Shown piece by piece: positions 1 to 8,967 of a DNA stretch of 64,000 nucleotides. The stretch spans positions 1-64,000 of the forward strand of contig JACQDD010000116.1 of assembly GCA_016201265.1 (NCBI GenBank), written 5' to 3'. Position numbers and translations under genes: made by a program. This DNA comes from Terriglobales bacterium (GTDB lineage: Bacteria; Acidobacteriota; Terriglobia; Terriglobales; Acidobacteriaceae). The notes below the pieces were generated by a model. It was not told where the DNA came from, made no database searches, and saw only the letters and a list, made by a program, of their open reading frames with translations. Positions within the stretch are counted from its first letter, which is position 1, and every line of letters starts with the position of its first letter.

Positions 1-23
1 CCTCGAGGGGCTTTGATCATTGT

Positions 24-50
24 GAGCTACGAGCTGCGAGCTACGAGCTT
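24..50. repeat. intergenic word repeat gagctacgagctgcgagctacgagctt
   Basis: Two gagctacgagct copies separated by gcg; related to 13051-13102 and 15210-15223. Confidence 0.55.
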
Positions 51-206
51 GAACCGCCCCGCATGTTCTGGGTGAGAATGCCTTGGAGCGTCCCAGAGAG
101 AACGAAACGCGGTAGGGGTCCTTCGACTCCGCAAGATGTTCACTTACGCGAACATCTTGCTCCGCTCAGGATGACAATTCTACAAGGGCGTCGCTGTTGC
201 TGACTG

Positions 207-722
207 CTACTTTCTCTCCATCAAATACGCATTCTTGTACCCCAGATAATTCTCTGCGTAACGCAGGATCATGTCTTCATCTTTCTTGTCGAGATGGCGG
301 CGGAATTTGCCGGGGGAGCCGACCCACAAAGAGTTCGGCTCGATGATGGTTTTCTCGGGAATCAAGGTACCAGCGCCGACGATTGAGCCTGCGCCCACGA
401 CGGCTCCGTTCAGGATGATCGAGCCCATGCCGATCAGGCAGCGGTCTTCGACTCTGCATCCGTGGAGCACAACGTTGTGGCCCACGGTGACATAGTCGCC
501 GACGTAAACACCGTACAACTCTTTCATGCCGTGCAGGATGCAGTTGTCCTGAATGTTGGAGGAGTGGCCGACGCGGATCTCATGCACGTCGCCACGCAGG
601 ACGGCGTTCATCCAGACGCTTGAGTGTTCGCCGACGATGACGTCGCCGATCAGTTGGGCGGAGTCGTCCACGTAGCACGTTTCGGGGAACTGGGGCGTGA
701 TGCTTTTGTAAGAGCGGATCAT
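207..722 (-). CDS. gamma-class carbonic anhydrase-like / hexapeptide-repeat transferase family protein
   Basis: Left-handed beta-helix hexapeptide pattern (VDDSAQLIGDVIVGEHSSVWMNAVLRGDVHEIRVGHSSNIQDNCILH). ORF track starts at 809; MIRSYKS at 722 is the likelier start because the upstream extension is repeat-derived. Confidence 0.9.
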   Translation of the reverse strand: MIRSYKSITPQFPETCYVDDSAQLIGDVIVGEHSSVWMNAVLRGDVHEIRVGHSSNIQDNCILHGMKELYGVYVGDYVTVGHNVVLHGCRVEDRCLIGMGSIILNGAVVGAGSIVGAGTLIPEKTIIEPNSLWVGSPGKFRRHLDKKDEDMILRYAENYLGYKNAYLMERK

Positions 723-754
723 GAGCGGCGAACAGTCAACATACCACGGAGGGA

Positions 755-826
755 TTGCAGTAGTCAGATTGCAGACTGCAGAAGTGAAGAGCTGAACCAC
801 AGGGGCCACAGAGGAGCACGGGGAAG
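755..826. repeat. intergenic word-type repeats (gattgcag/agtcagattgcag and accacaggggccacagaggagcac)
   Basis: Internally reiterated words ggattgcagtagtcagattgcagactgcag, then aaccacaggggccacagaggagcac, related to repeats elsewhere in the window. Confidence 0.55.
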
Positions 827-1036
827 AGCGATGACCATGCGGTGACGGGAGTGTTTAAGGCCGGCTGGCCCCCGTTACTCGCCGACAGTCGCCTTGTGTT
901 TAGCGATCCCGGATGATGAATTCTAGATCGTGGTCGTGTGACGGCCCACTCGGAAACCATCGTCCCGAACCGCACAGCCCAGTTCCGCGATGCCGGTCGG
1001 GAGAGTTTATGAGATGGGCTGATGGGCTCTGAACTC

Positions 1037-1522
1037 CTACTGCACTTCGGGCAAGGCGAGGCAGGAATCGTGGTCGGCGATGGCGGCGCCGGTTGCATCG
1101 AAGTGGATGCCATCCATTTCGGTGGTGCAGAAGCTGCGGTTGCCGGTACCGGTCATGGGTACCGCCAAGGCGAAATACTGTTCGGCGGGAGGGGGTCCGA
1201 TGGCTGCCGCGCTGAAGTTGTAGCCGTCCTTGGCGCCCGCTGCCAGCACCGTGTCAATCAGGCAGGCGCTGGTCGCGTCCGGAGGGTTGCAGTTGGTGCC
1301 GCCTAACACGCTCAGGGTCGCCGCGTAACCCAAATCGTTGTGGGCCCAGTTGTAAGCGGTCATCGCCGTGTTGATGGTCTGGATGGAAGTGACGGCGGAG
1401 GATTCGTTGGCCGAGACACGAGCCTGCAACAGATTCGGAATGGCAATCGCGGCGACGATCAGGATGATCGCGACGACCGCCACCAGCTCGATCAGCGAGA
1501 AACCCTTCTGTCCGTTCTTCAT
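1037..1522 (-). CDS. type IV pilin / prepilin-like protein (PilA/GspG type)
   Basis: N-terminus MKNGQKG|FSLIELVAVVAIILIVAAIAIPNLL: prepilin peptidase site with Glu5. Confidence 0.93.
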   Translation of the reverse strand: MKNGQKGFSLIELVAVVAIILIVAAIAIPNLLQARVSANESSAVTSIQTINTAMTAYNWAHNDLGYAATLSVLGGTNCNPPDATSACLIDTVLAAGAKDGYNFSAAAIGPPPAEQYFALAVPMTGTGNRSFCTTEMDGIHFDATGAAIADHDSCLALPEVQ

Positions 1523-1626
1523 GGCTTGAACTCCGTGTTACTGAAGTTACTTCCACGCGGCCAGGTCGTTCGGATCACTTGGGAGGAGGAAAACCAGTGA
1601 GGGGATTGCCGTGTACATTCCCAAAA

Positions 1627-1642
1627 TGCAACCGGGGAGCCA
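1627..1642 (-). promoter_or_regulatory. candidate sigma-54 (-24/-12) promoter of the pilin gene
   Basis: Minus strand reads TGGCTCCCCGGTTGCA (consensus TGGCAC-N5-TTGCW), GG-N10-GC spacing exact, about 105 nt upstream of the ATG at 1522. Confidence 0.7.
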
Positions 1643-1692
1643 GAGGGTTTTAGTTGATTTATCAATGGCTTACGAAGGGCAGGCCAATTGTC

Positions 1693-1712
1693 ATGTGCAA
1701 GGTATTGCACAT
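1693..1712. promoter_or_regulatory. palindromic candidate enhancer-binding-protein site
   Basis: ATGTGCAA-ggta-TTGCACAT, perfect 8-bp arms, centred about 85 bp upstream of the predicted sigma-54 transcription start. Confidence 0.55.
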
Positions 1713-1769
1713 TGTTGAGGCGCTCGCGGGAGCAGCACGGTTTGAAAAGCGGGGATAGGGCGTAGCGAA

Positions 1770-1829
1770 ACCCTAACCGCAAAAAGCGCAAAGGTTCGCC
1801 AAGGACGCGAAGAAAGGCTTGAACCACAG
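1770..1829. repeat. intergenic word repeat (accgcaaaaagcgcaaaggttcgccaaggacgcgaag)
   Basis: Reiterated gcaaag/cgcgaag words, same style as the ccttcgtg/cacgaagg elements. Confidence 0.45.
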
Positions 1830-2030
1830 GGAGTACAAGAGATCACAGCGCCGAATCCTTCGCTGCCATCGGGCAGGAGAATGAAATCCCAGTTGTTTTC
1901 AGCGGTTCTCATGCACACTCGCCAGGGCTGGGCTCCTTCGCCCAATGGGAAACCGAACAAAATCAGTGTGCACAGGTCACATCCGGGTGCGGCGAAGGGT
2001 GATACAAAGCATGCCAGGTCTCCCCGACCG

Positions 2031-2063
2031 TCCTCCGAGTCCGAAGTGTCGGACGCAGGAGGA
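2031..2063 (+). promoter_or_regulatory. hairpin sequestering the Shine-Dalgarno sequence of the TonB receptor gene
   Basis: tcctcc(2031-2036) pairs with ggagga(2058-2063, the SD); gtccga(2039-2044) pairs with tcggac(2049-2054), loop agtg; ATG at 2069. Confidence 0.6.
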
Positions 2064-2068
2064 TTCCC

Positions 2069-5000
2069 ATGTTCGTTGGCAGGACGCGGCAGACCTTATC
2101 TCTTCTTGGCATTCCTTATTTGTTCATTCTGATTCTGCTCGGGGGCGGGGCGCGGGCGCAGGACGCTTCGACGGGGGCGTTGCGCGGGACGGTGGTGGAT
2201 GCGCAGGGCGCGGCCGTTACGGCGGCCGACATCGTGGCGATCCGCGTGGATACGGGGATCCGCTATCACGGGGCGACCGACGCGGAGGGGCGCTTCATTC
2301 TCGACCTGCTGCCGCCGGGTGAGTACTCGGCACGGGCGGAGGCGGAGGGCATGTTGCCGCAGAATTCTCCGCTGGTGCGGGTGGAGGTGGGCGCGGCGAC
2401 GGAATTGGCGTTCAAGCTGGCGGTGGCGGGCGGGAAGGAAATCGTGGCGGTCTCGGATGCGCCGCAGCTGGTTGAGACGCAGCCCAGTGCGGTTTCGGCG
2501 CTGGTGGATGAACGGGCGATTGGGGATTTGCCGCTGAACGGGCGGCGCTACACCGATCTTTCGCTGCTCGCGCCGGGAGTGACGCAGGATCCGCGCGGGC
2601 TGACTTCGACTTCGAATGGCGATCTGGCGTTTGGAGGGGTTCGCGGCTACCAGTCGAGCTACCTGGTGGATGGCGCCGACAATAACAACGGCTTCTTCGC
2701 GCAGGCGCGGGGACGATATCGCGCGCCCTATCAGTTTTCGAATGAGGTGGTGAAGGAGTTCCGCGTTTCTTCCAACACTTATGGCGCGGAACTCGGACGC
2801 GCGGGCGGAGCGGTGGTCAACGTGGTGACCAAGTCCGGCTCGAATCACTGGCACGGCACGGGGTTTTATTTTCTGCGTGACAGCGCGCTGGGAGCTAGCC
2901 CGGCGTTTGTCGGATTCAAGCCGAGCGATCGGCAGCACCAGTTTGGGGGCACGCTGGGCGGGCCGATCCGGCGCAACAAGGCGTTTTTCTTTGCGGGATA
3001 CGATCAACACATTTTTCGCGTGCCGGCGGTGGTGGAGTTTGCGGACGGCAACACCGTGGTGATCCCGAAGAAGGGGGACGAGCCGCTGCATCACGGGGAC
3101 TATGAGGAGTCGGACAAAGACCTGGTGTTCGCGGCGGCGGCGAAACTTTCGACCATGGGCGGGACGTTCCGGTCGCAGCTGCTGGGGAATAGCGGGTTCG
3201 TGAAGGTGGACTATTCGCTGAGCCCGCGTGAGTTTCTGACGGCGCGGGTGAGCACGTCGCGGTACCACGGGCAGAACAACGTGTTCTTCGATCCGGCGAG
3301 CCCGGTTACGAACTTCAGTATGAGCTCGAATGGGGAAGAAGACGTGAAGACGGAGAGCGCGTCGCTGTCGTTGCTGAGCGGACTGACGCCGAAGCTGACC
3401 AGCCACCTGCGGGCACAGTTTTCGCGCGACCTGCAGCAGTCGTTTGCCAACTCCAGCGACGTGCGGACCCGCATCTACAACGTGATTGAGGCCTTCGGGC
3501 AGTCGTCGATCCTGCCGCGGCAGACCCGGGAGCACCGTTTGCACCTGGCTGAGACCTTGAGCCTCAGAGGCGGCCGGCACGACTGGAAGTTCGGCGGCGA
3601 CGCGATGCTGACGTGGGACTACAACTACTTTCCGTCACTGTACGGCGGCGAGTACATCTACGACAACATCAGCGTGGATCCGTGGACGTTCAAGCCCATG
3701 CATGGGGGCATGGAGATCACGCCGCTGCGGGCCTGGGCGCACAATGTGCCGCGGTACTACATCCAGAATTTCGGGAGTCCGGTGTCGCATCCGGACAGCA
3801 ACGACTACTCGGCTTTCCTGCAAGACACGGTGCGGGTGACGGGGCGTTTGGCGGTGAGTCTGGGGGTGCGCTATGACCTGCAGACCTTCGGCAGCAAGGA
3901 TTTGGTGAACAATCCGCTGTGGGCGGGGTCAGGGAAGATGCCCGCGGATAAGAACAATGTCTCGCCGCGAGTGGGAGTGGCGTATTCGATCGGGGATCAG
4001 CGGCCGCTGGTGGTGCGGGGCGGATTTGGCATCTTCTATACGCGGCTGCCTCAGATCTATGAGTCGGCGGTGATCAACAACAATGGGCTTGCGAGGACGC
4101 ATCTTTTCCTGGACAACGCGGACACGACGCAGCACCAGATATTCCCAACGTATCCGAATGCGCTGGTGGCGTGCAGCCCGGGGCCAGCGCCGTGCGTGCC
4201 GCCGGACTCGCTGAAGCCGTACCTGACAAGCGATATCTCCGCTTTTGCGCCGAACTTTATTACGCCTAAAGTGCAGCAGGGAAACTTGAGCGTGGAGCGG
4301 GAGATCGCAGATCGTTTTGCCGCGGGCGTGTCGTATCTGTATGTGCATGGGGAAAATTTGATCCGGGCGCGGGATGTAAACCTGCCGGCGCCGACGGAGT
4401 ACAGCTATCCGATTTATGACTCGGCCGGGGAAAACTTCACCAGCTCCTACTACACGGTGGAATCGTTCTCGACGTGGCAGATGACGCAGAGCATGAGCTG
4501 TCCGTATCCGCCGTGCATCAACGACGTGGCGCGGCCGGTGCCGGAACTGAGCGCGATCAACCAGTTTGATAGTGCGGCGACGAGCATTTATCACGGGCTG
4601 ACGGCGTCGCTGCGGCGGCGCATGACGCACGGGTTCTATTTCCGGCTGGCGTACACCTGGGCACACGCGATCGACGACGGGCAGGATGCGCTGGTGGCGG
4701 GGCGTCCGGTGACAGTGCAGAACTCGTATGCGACACGGAGTGAGCGCGGGCCGAGCGTCACGGATCAGCGGCACCGGCTGTCGGTATCCTGGATTGCGGA
4801 GCCGCGTCCGTTTGGACGAGGGCAGGAGATTCTGGCGAAGATATTCAACGATTGGAAATTGGCGGGAGTGATGACGTTTGGGAGCGGACGTCCAGCCGAG
4901 GCGCGGGTGACGGGAGATCCCAATCGGGATGAAAATTCCAGCAACGACCGGTTGCCCGGGTATGGACGGAATGCGTTTCTGGGTCCGGACTACGCGACCA

Positions 5001-5272
5001 TGGACCTGCGGCTGACGCGGAAGATTCGTGTAACCGAGCGCTTGCGACTCGAACTAACGGCCGAGTCTTTCAACCTTTTCAATCGCGACAATCGGCGCTA
5101 CAGCCTGAGCGATGACGGATTTCTGAATGCGGCGGGGCAGTTCGTTGCGCTCGACCGGAAAGCGGGGGGGAGGGTCTATCCCGCGTATTATCAGCAACCT
5201 ACAAACTTTATGCGGGCGACAAGCGCGTATGCTCCGCGGCTGGTGCAGTTGGGGCTGCGGTTGGTCTTCTAA
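2069..5272 (+). CDS. TonB-dependent receptor with N-terminal carboxypeptidase regulatory-like domain (Oar-like)
   Basis: Signal peptide; STGALRGTVVDAQGAAVTAADIVA; plug motif LPLNGRRYTDLSLLAPGV; beta-barrel and C-terminal aromatic residue (LRLVF). Confidence 0.93.
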   Translation: MFVGRTRQTLSLLGIPYLFILILLGGGARAQDASTGALRGTVVDAQGAAVTAADIVAIRVDTGIRYHGATDAEGRFILDLLPPGEYSARAEAEGMLPQNSPLVRVEVGAATELAFKLAVAGGKEIVAVSDAPQLVETQPSAVSALVDERAIGDLPLNGRRYTDLSLLAPGVTQDPRGLTSTSNGDLAFGGVRGYQSSYLVDGADNNNGFFAQARGRYRAPYQFSNEVVKEFRVSSNTYGAELGRAGGAVVNVVTKSGSNHWHGTGFYFLRDSALGASPAFVGFKPSDRQHQFGGTLGGPIRRNKAFFFAGYDQHIFRVPAVVEFADGNTVVIPKKGDEPLHHGDYEESDKDLVFAAAAKLSTMGGTFRSQLLGNSGFVKVDYSLSPREFLTARVSTSRYHGQNNVFFDPASPVTNFSMSSNGEEDVKTESASLSLLSGLTPKLTSHLRAQFSRDLQQSFANSSDVRTRIYNVIEAFGQSSILPRQTREHRLHLAETLSLRGGRHDWKFGGDAMLTWDYNYFPSLYGGEYIYDNISVDPWTFKPMHGGMEITPLRAWAHNVPRYYIQNFGSPVSHPDSNDYSAFLQDTVRVTGRLAVSLGVRYDLQTFGSKDLVNNPLWAGSGKMPADKNNVSPRVGVAYSIGDQRPLVVRGGFGIFYTRLPQIYESAVINNNGLARTHLFLDNADTTQHQIFPTYPNALVACSPGPAPCVPPDSLKPYLTSDISAFAPNFITPKVQQGNLSVEREIADRFAAGVSYLYVHGENLIRARDVNLPAPTEYSYPIYDSAGENFTSSYYTVESFSTWQMTQSMSCPYPPCINDVARPVPELSAINQFDSAATSIYHGLTASLRRRMTHGFYFRLAYTWAHAIDDGQDALVAGRPVTVQNSYATRSERGPSVTDQRHRLSVSWIAEPRPFGRGQEILAKIFNDWKLAGVMTFGSGRPAEARVTGDPNRDENSSNDRLPGYGRNAFLGPDYATMDLRLTRKIRVTERLRLELTAESFNLFNRDNRRYSLSDDGFLNAAGQFVALDRKAGGRVYPAYYQQPTNFMRATSAYAPRLVQLGLRLVF

Positions 5273-5300
5273 ATAGGGGGCGGTTTTTTGTACATTCCGC

Positions 5301-5330
5301 TTGACTTAGGTGGCCGATGCTTGCCATAAC
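5301..5330 (+). promoter_or_regulatory. candidate sigma-70 promoter for rpsU
   Basis: TTGACT (5301-5306), 18-bp spacer, CATAAC (5325-5330). Confidence 0.5.
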
Positions 5331-5370
5331 TAACGGGTCCAGTTAGGACGAGTAGGGGGGTGTATTAAGT

Positions 5371-5568
5371 TTGGCTGAAGTCAGACTTCAAGAGGGCGAG
5401 TCGCTGGAGAATGCGCTTCGCCGCTTCAAGCGGAAGGTACAGACGGAAGACATCATCAAGGAAGTGAAACGTCACTCCTATTACCTGAAGCCGGGAGAAA
5501 AGAAGCGGGTGAAAGAAGCGCTGGCACGCAAGCGCAGCCGTAAGAAAGCGCGCAAGGAACAAGATTAA
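5371..5568 (+). CDS. rpsU: 30S ribosomal protein S21
   Basis: AEVRLQEGESLENALRRFKRKVQTEDIIKEVKRHSYYLKPGEKKRVKEALARKRSRKKARK; TTG start. Confidence 0.96.
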   Translation: MAEVRLQEGESLENALRRFKRKVQTEDIIKEVKRHSYYLKPGEKKRVKEALARKRSRKKARKEQD

Positions 5569-5574
5569 GCCAAC

Positions 5575-5608
5575 CGGGCCGTCGCACTGTGGGGTGACGG
5601 CCCGTTCC
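5575..5608 (+). terminator. hairpin after rpsU
   Basis: cgggccgtc (5575-5583) / gacggcccg (5596-5604) then ttcctc. Confidence 0.6.
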
Positions 5609-5796
5609 TCTCCCACTCGCATTATTCTGCAGTGCAGGAATTCTTAAGTGCAGTAACCATGCGATGCACTTCGCATGGCGGGCCGAATCCAGGGTCAATA
5701 TGAGGGGGATGTAATCCCCTGCCCACGTCGTGAACCGGATCCTTCCCCATTCGGTCTCCGTGAAGAGCAGGGACGGGGAATGGAGCGCCTCTTCAC

Positions 5797-6102
5797 ATGG
5801 AATTCCAGGACAAGCAGTTGAAGTGTGTGGATTGCGGCACGGACTTCGTTTTTACGGCGGGTGAACAGCTGTTCTTCCATGACAAGCAGTTCAAGAACGA
5901 ACCGAAACGCTGCAAGAACTGCAAGGGAAAACGGGTCGCAGTGCTGGGATCTGGTCACGGGCAGTCCTACGCGAAAACGGAAACGCGGACGAACTGCTCG
6001 CAGTGCGGCAAAGAGACGACGGTACCGTTTCGTCCCAGCCAGGGGCGGCCGGTGTTGTGCCGGGAGTGCTTTCAGCAGAAACGGCAGATCGCAAGCGCCT
6101 GA
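5797..6102 (+). CDS. probable zinc-ribbon protein (two CxxC pairs plus C-terminal CxxC...CxxC domain)
   Basis: LKCVDCGTDFVFTAGEQLFFHDKQFKNEPKRCKNCKGKR and NCSQCGKETTVPFRPSQGRPVLCRECF. Confidence 0.85.
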   Translation: MEFQDKQLKCVDCGTDFVFTAGEQLFFHDKQFKNEPKRCKNCKGKRVAVLGSGHGQSYAKTETRTNCSQCGKETTVPFRPSQGRPVLCRECFQQKRQIASA

Positions 6103-6142
6103 TCATCCTTAGAAGGGAAAGAGGAACGCGGCGAGACGGGTA

Positions 6143-6613
6143 CTAGCCCGCCTTGCGGGAGGGTTCCTGCGCCGCGGCGGCGGCGGAGATGCGCTGCCGA
6201 GTCTGCTTTGCGTCCTCGTGGCGGACGAGCAGGGCCTCGACCTGGCGCAGCAGAGCGCTGGTGCCCAGGGGTTTGATCAGCAGAGACTCGGAGTGGTCTT
6301 CCTCCCAATGTTCTCCGGAGGGGGGGTAGGCAGTGAGCAGGGCGGTGGCGGGATCATAGCTCTGGCGGCGCGCGGCTAAGATCACCTTCAGGCCGGCGTC
6401 TTCGGTTTCCATGCGCAAGTCGCTGATGACCATCTGGTAGGTGGCGGACTCCAGGCGGGAAAAGGCTTCGAGCGTGCTGGCCGCGGTTTCCACTTCAAAT
6501 CCATGGAATTCCAGGACGGCTTTCAGGGTCAGCAGGACGGCCAGATCGTCGTCCACGAGAAGAATGCGCCGTTTCATATGCACCTCTGAGGCAAGCTGGG
6601 AGATGCAGAGCAC
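6143..6613 (-). CDS. stand-alone response regulator receiver-domain protein
   Basis: RRILLVDDDLAVLLTLKAVLEFHGFEVETA...QMVISDLRM...TALLTAYPP...LLIKPLGTSALL. Confidence 0.9.
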   Translation of the reverse strand: MLCISQLASEVHMKRRILLVDDDLAVLLTLKAVLEFHGFEVETAASTLEAFSRLESATYQMVISDLRMETEDAGLKVILAARRQSYDPATALLTAYPPSGEHWEEDHSESLLIKPLGTSALLRQVEALLVRHEDAKQTRQRISAAAAAQEPSRKAG

Positions 6614-6680
6614 TGCGGAATCGGTCCGCAGCTGCCGCCGGCCGCTTCAGGCCCCACACCCACTCAGTTAGTATAGAAGC

Positions 6681-8222
6681 GTGGCCAGCTTCTACATAGA
6701 GAATTTTGGCTGCCGCGCCACGCAGGCGGATGGGGCGGCGCTGGAAAGCCGGTTTCTGGAGCGCGGTCTGGAGCGCGCCCATGCCGCGCGCGACGCCGAA
6801 ATTGTCGTTCTCAACACCTGCACGGTGACCGCGGGCGCCGACAAGGATGCGCGCGCTTCGATTCGGAGAGTGCGGCGAGAGAATCCGGCGTGCCGCATAC
6901 TGGTAACGGGGTGTTACGCACAGCGCGCGCCGGAAGAACTGGCGGCGCTGCCGGGCGTCACCTGGGTAGTGGGGAATTCGCACAAGCACCTGGCGGCGGA
7001 GATCGCAACCTCTCCTGATTCTTCTTCCAAGGCCGGCTTTGTTCCACTGTCGCAACTTTCCAGCGAACGAGACAGCAACGTTATAGTGGGCGACATCTTC
7101 GCGCACACCGAACTGCTGGCGGCGCCGGTGTTTGAAGCGGCAAACGAGCGCACCCGGCCGAACCTCAAGGTGCAGGACGGATGTGACAATCGCTGCTCGT
7201 TCTGCGTGATTCCGTATGTGCGGGGCCAGAGCCGGTCGCTGCCGCTGGAGCGGGTGCTGGCTGAGGTGCGGGCGCTGGTAGGGGCGGGCTATCGGGAAGT
7301 GGTGATCTCGGGGATTAATTTGGGGAGATGGGGGAGAGACTTGCCGGTCGTTGGTCGTCCGTCGTTAGTCGTTGGCGAACCGGACCCAGGAGACTCTGTG
7401 GTGACGATGCGCGGCCAACAGCCACCGACGAATCGAGAACGACCAACGACTAACGACCACCGACTAGAGGGTCTTGTCCGCGCGATCCTGGAGGAGACGT
7501 CGCTCGAGAAGCTCAGGATCAGTTCTGTGGAGCCGATGGATTGGAGTGATGAGCTGATCGAGATGATGGCGAATTCTCATCGGATTGCCAAGCATGCGCA
7601 TGTGCCGCTGCAGTCGGCGAGTGATGCGGTGCTGCGGCGGATGCACCGCAAGTATCGGCCGTGGCATTACCGGGAGAAGATTTTGAAGATCCGGAAGGCC
7701 ATGCCCGAGGCGGCGATTGGGGCGGATGTCATGGTGGGATTTCCGGGCGAGACCGATGCGGAGTTTGCCGAGACGCGGCGCATGGTCGAAGAGTTGCCCT
7801 TTACCTACCTGCACGTATTCACGTATTCGGCACGGCCAGGAACGCCGGCTGCGGAACAGAGCGATCAGGTGCCGGTGGCGGTAGCGCGGGAGCGCAACCA
7901 AGTGTTGCGGGAGATTGCTGCTGCGAGGAAGGCGGCGTTTGTTCGATCGCAGTTGGGGATGATCGTACAAGCGATCACGCTGCGGTCAGGCGACGGGGAG
8001 TGCACCGAAGCGCTGACCGACAACTACCTGAAGATGAGAATTCCCGGACGGCTGGAAGCGAATCGCTGGATCGAGGTGCAGGTGGACGACGCCGAGGGCG
8101 AAGTGCTGGTGGGACGGGCGTGTGTGGGGGGCGCAGTCGGGCCGGAGAAGCAGACCGAAGTAACCCTGGAGAATACTCAGAAGTCCAACAAGTTCATTGA
8201 CCTGCAACCTTTTGCGGGCTAG
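6681..8222 (+). CDS. mtaB: tRNA (N6-L-threonylcarbamoyladenosine(37)-C(2))-methylthiotransferase
   Basis: UPF0004 N-domain (FYIENFGCRATQADGAALE), radical SAM CDNRCSFCVIPYVRG, TRAM-like C-terminus; contains an unusual in-frame insertion at about 7341-7467. Confidence 0.92.
   Translation: MASFYIENFGCRATQADGAALESRFLERGLERAHAARDAEIVVLNTCTVTAGADKDARASIRRVRRENPACRILVTGCYAQRAPEELAALPGVTWVVGNSHKHLAAEIATSPDSSSKAGFVPLSQLSSERDSNVIVGDIFAHTELLAAPVFEAANERTRPNLKVQDGCDNRCSFCVIPYVRGQSRSLPLERVLAEVRALVGAGYREVVISGINLGRWGRDLPVVGRPSLVVGEPDPGDSVVTMRGQQPPTNRERPTTNDHRLEGLVRAILEETSLEKLRISSVEPMDWSDELIEMMANSHRIAKHAHVPLQSASDAVLRRMHRKYRPWHYREKILKIRKAMPEAAIGADVMVGFPGETDAEFAETRRMVEELPFTYLHVFTYSARPGTPAAEQSDQVPVAVARERNQVLREIAAARKAAFVRSQLGMIVQAITLRSGDGECTEALTDNYLKMRIPGRLEANRWIEVQVDDAEGEVLVGRACVGGAVGPEKQTEVTLENTQKSNKFIDLQPFAG
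7345..7467. repeat. palindromic word repeat (gtcgttggtcgt/gtcgttagtcgttgg) inside mtaB
   Basis: gtcgttagtcgttgg (7361-7375) is the exact reverse complement of ccaacgactaacgac (7443-7457); neighbouring half-words also match imperfectly. Confidence 0.8.
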
Positions 8223-8223
8223 G

Positions 8224-8943
8224 ATGAGTCAAAACCTCAAGATTACGGGAGTGAGTTTGACCATGTCACAGACGGTGTTACGGTCTGTTCTGAGTATGGT
8301 GCTGGCGCTGCTGCTGCCAGGGCAGCTGCTTGCGGCAGACTCGGCATCGGCGATGCTGTACGCGAACGGCACGGCCTGGGTGAACGGCAGTTCGGTACCC
8401 AAGTCAGCGGCGGTGTTCGCCGGAGACATGGTGCAGACGCGGCCAGATTCTACCGCCCATATCAGCGCCAGCGGCTCGAGTGTGATGGTGCTGTCGGACT
8501 CACTGGTGAAGTTTCAGGGGCCAGCCGTGGAGATCGAGCACGGTGCCGTCCGTGTGTCCACCGCGCGCGGGCTGGAGACGCGGGCCGGCGAGGTGACGGT
8601 AAAGCCGGCGGGAAATTCCTGGACCGAGTTCCAGGTCACCGATGTTGACGGACAGGTACAGATTGCCGCCAACAAAGGCGACGTGACGATTCAGGATCAG
8701 CAAGGGACCACGACGCTGCAGCAGGGGCAGCAGACCACGCGCGACGATACCTCCAATCCGGAACAGAAAAAGAAGAGGAAGCGGCGCGGCGCCGGAGCTG
8801 CAACGGCGGCGGGCGGCGGAATCCTGAGTACGAGCACAGCGATCTACACCGGCATCGCGATTGTCGGCGGCATCACAACCTGGGTGCTGCTGCAACACGA
8901 TGAGCCGCTGAGTCCGGCTTGTCCCAACAATACCTGCCCATGA
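8224..8943 (+). CDS. FecR-domain-like exported protein with C-terminal transmembrane helix
   Basis: Signal peptide; VFAGDMVQTRPDSTAHISASGSSVMVLSDSLVKFQG resembles FecR; C-terminal hydrophobic helix. Confidence 0.65.
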   Translation: MSQNLKITGVSLTMSQTVLRSVLSMVLALLLPGQLLAADSASAMLYANGTAWVNGSSVPKSAAVFAGDMVQTRPDSTAHISASGSSVMVLSDSLVKFQGPAVEIEHGAVRVSTARGLETRAGEVTVKPAGNSWTEFQVTDVDGQVQIAANKGDVTIQDQQGTTTLQQGQQTTRDDTSNPEQKKKRKRRGAGAATAAGGGILSTSTAIYTGIAIVGGITTWVLLQHDEPLSPACPNNTCP

Positions 8944-8967
8944 AGTGCCCGGTGAGCGACTGAAGCC

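Noticed and set aside
1951-2030. Possible c-di-GMP-I (GEMM) riboswitch upstream of the TonB receptor (…ggtgatacaaagcatgcc…)
   Set aside because: Only partial similarity to the conserved core; the second conserved helix and tetraloop are not evident. Kept only as a test suggestion within the SD-hairpin finding.
2096-3580. 494-aa minus-strand ORF antisense to the TonB receptor
   Set aside because: Composition is Arg/His/Pro-rich with no recognisable motif; typical shadow ORF of a GC-rich gene.
7361-7457. CRISPR-like repeat inside mtaB
   Set aside because: Single inverted pair inside an intact reading frame; no regular direct repeats or spacers.
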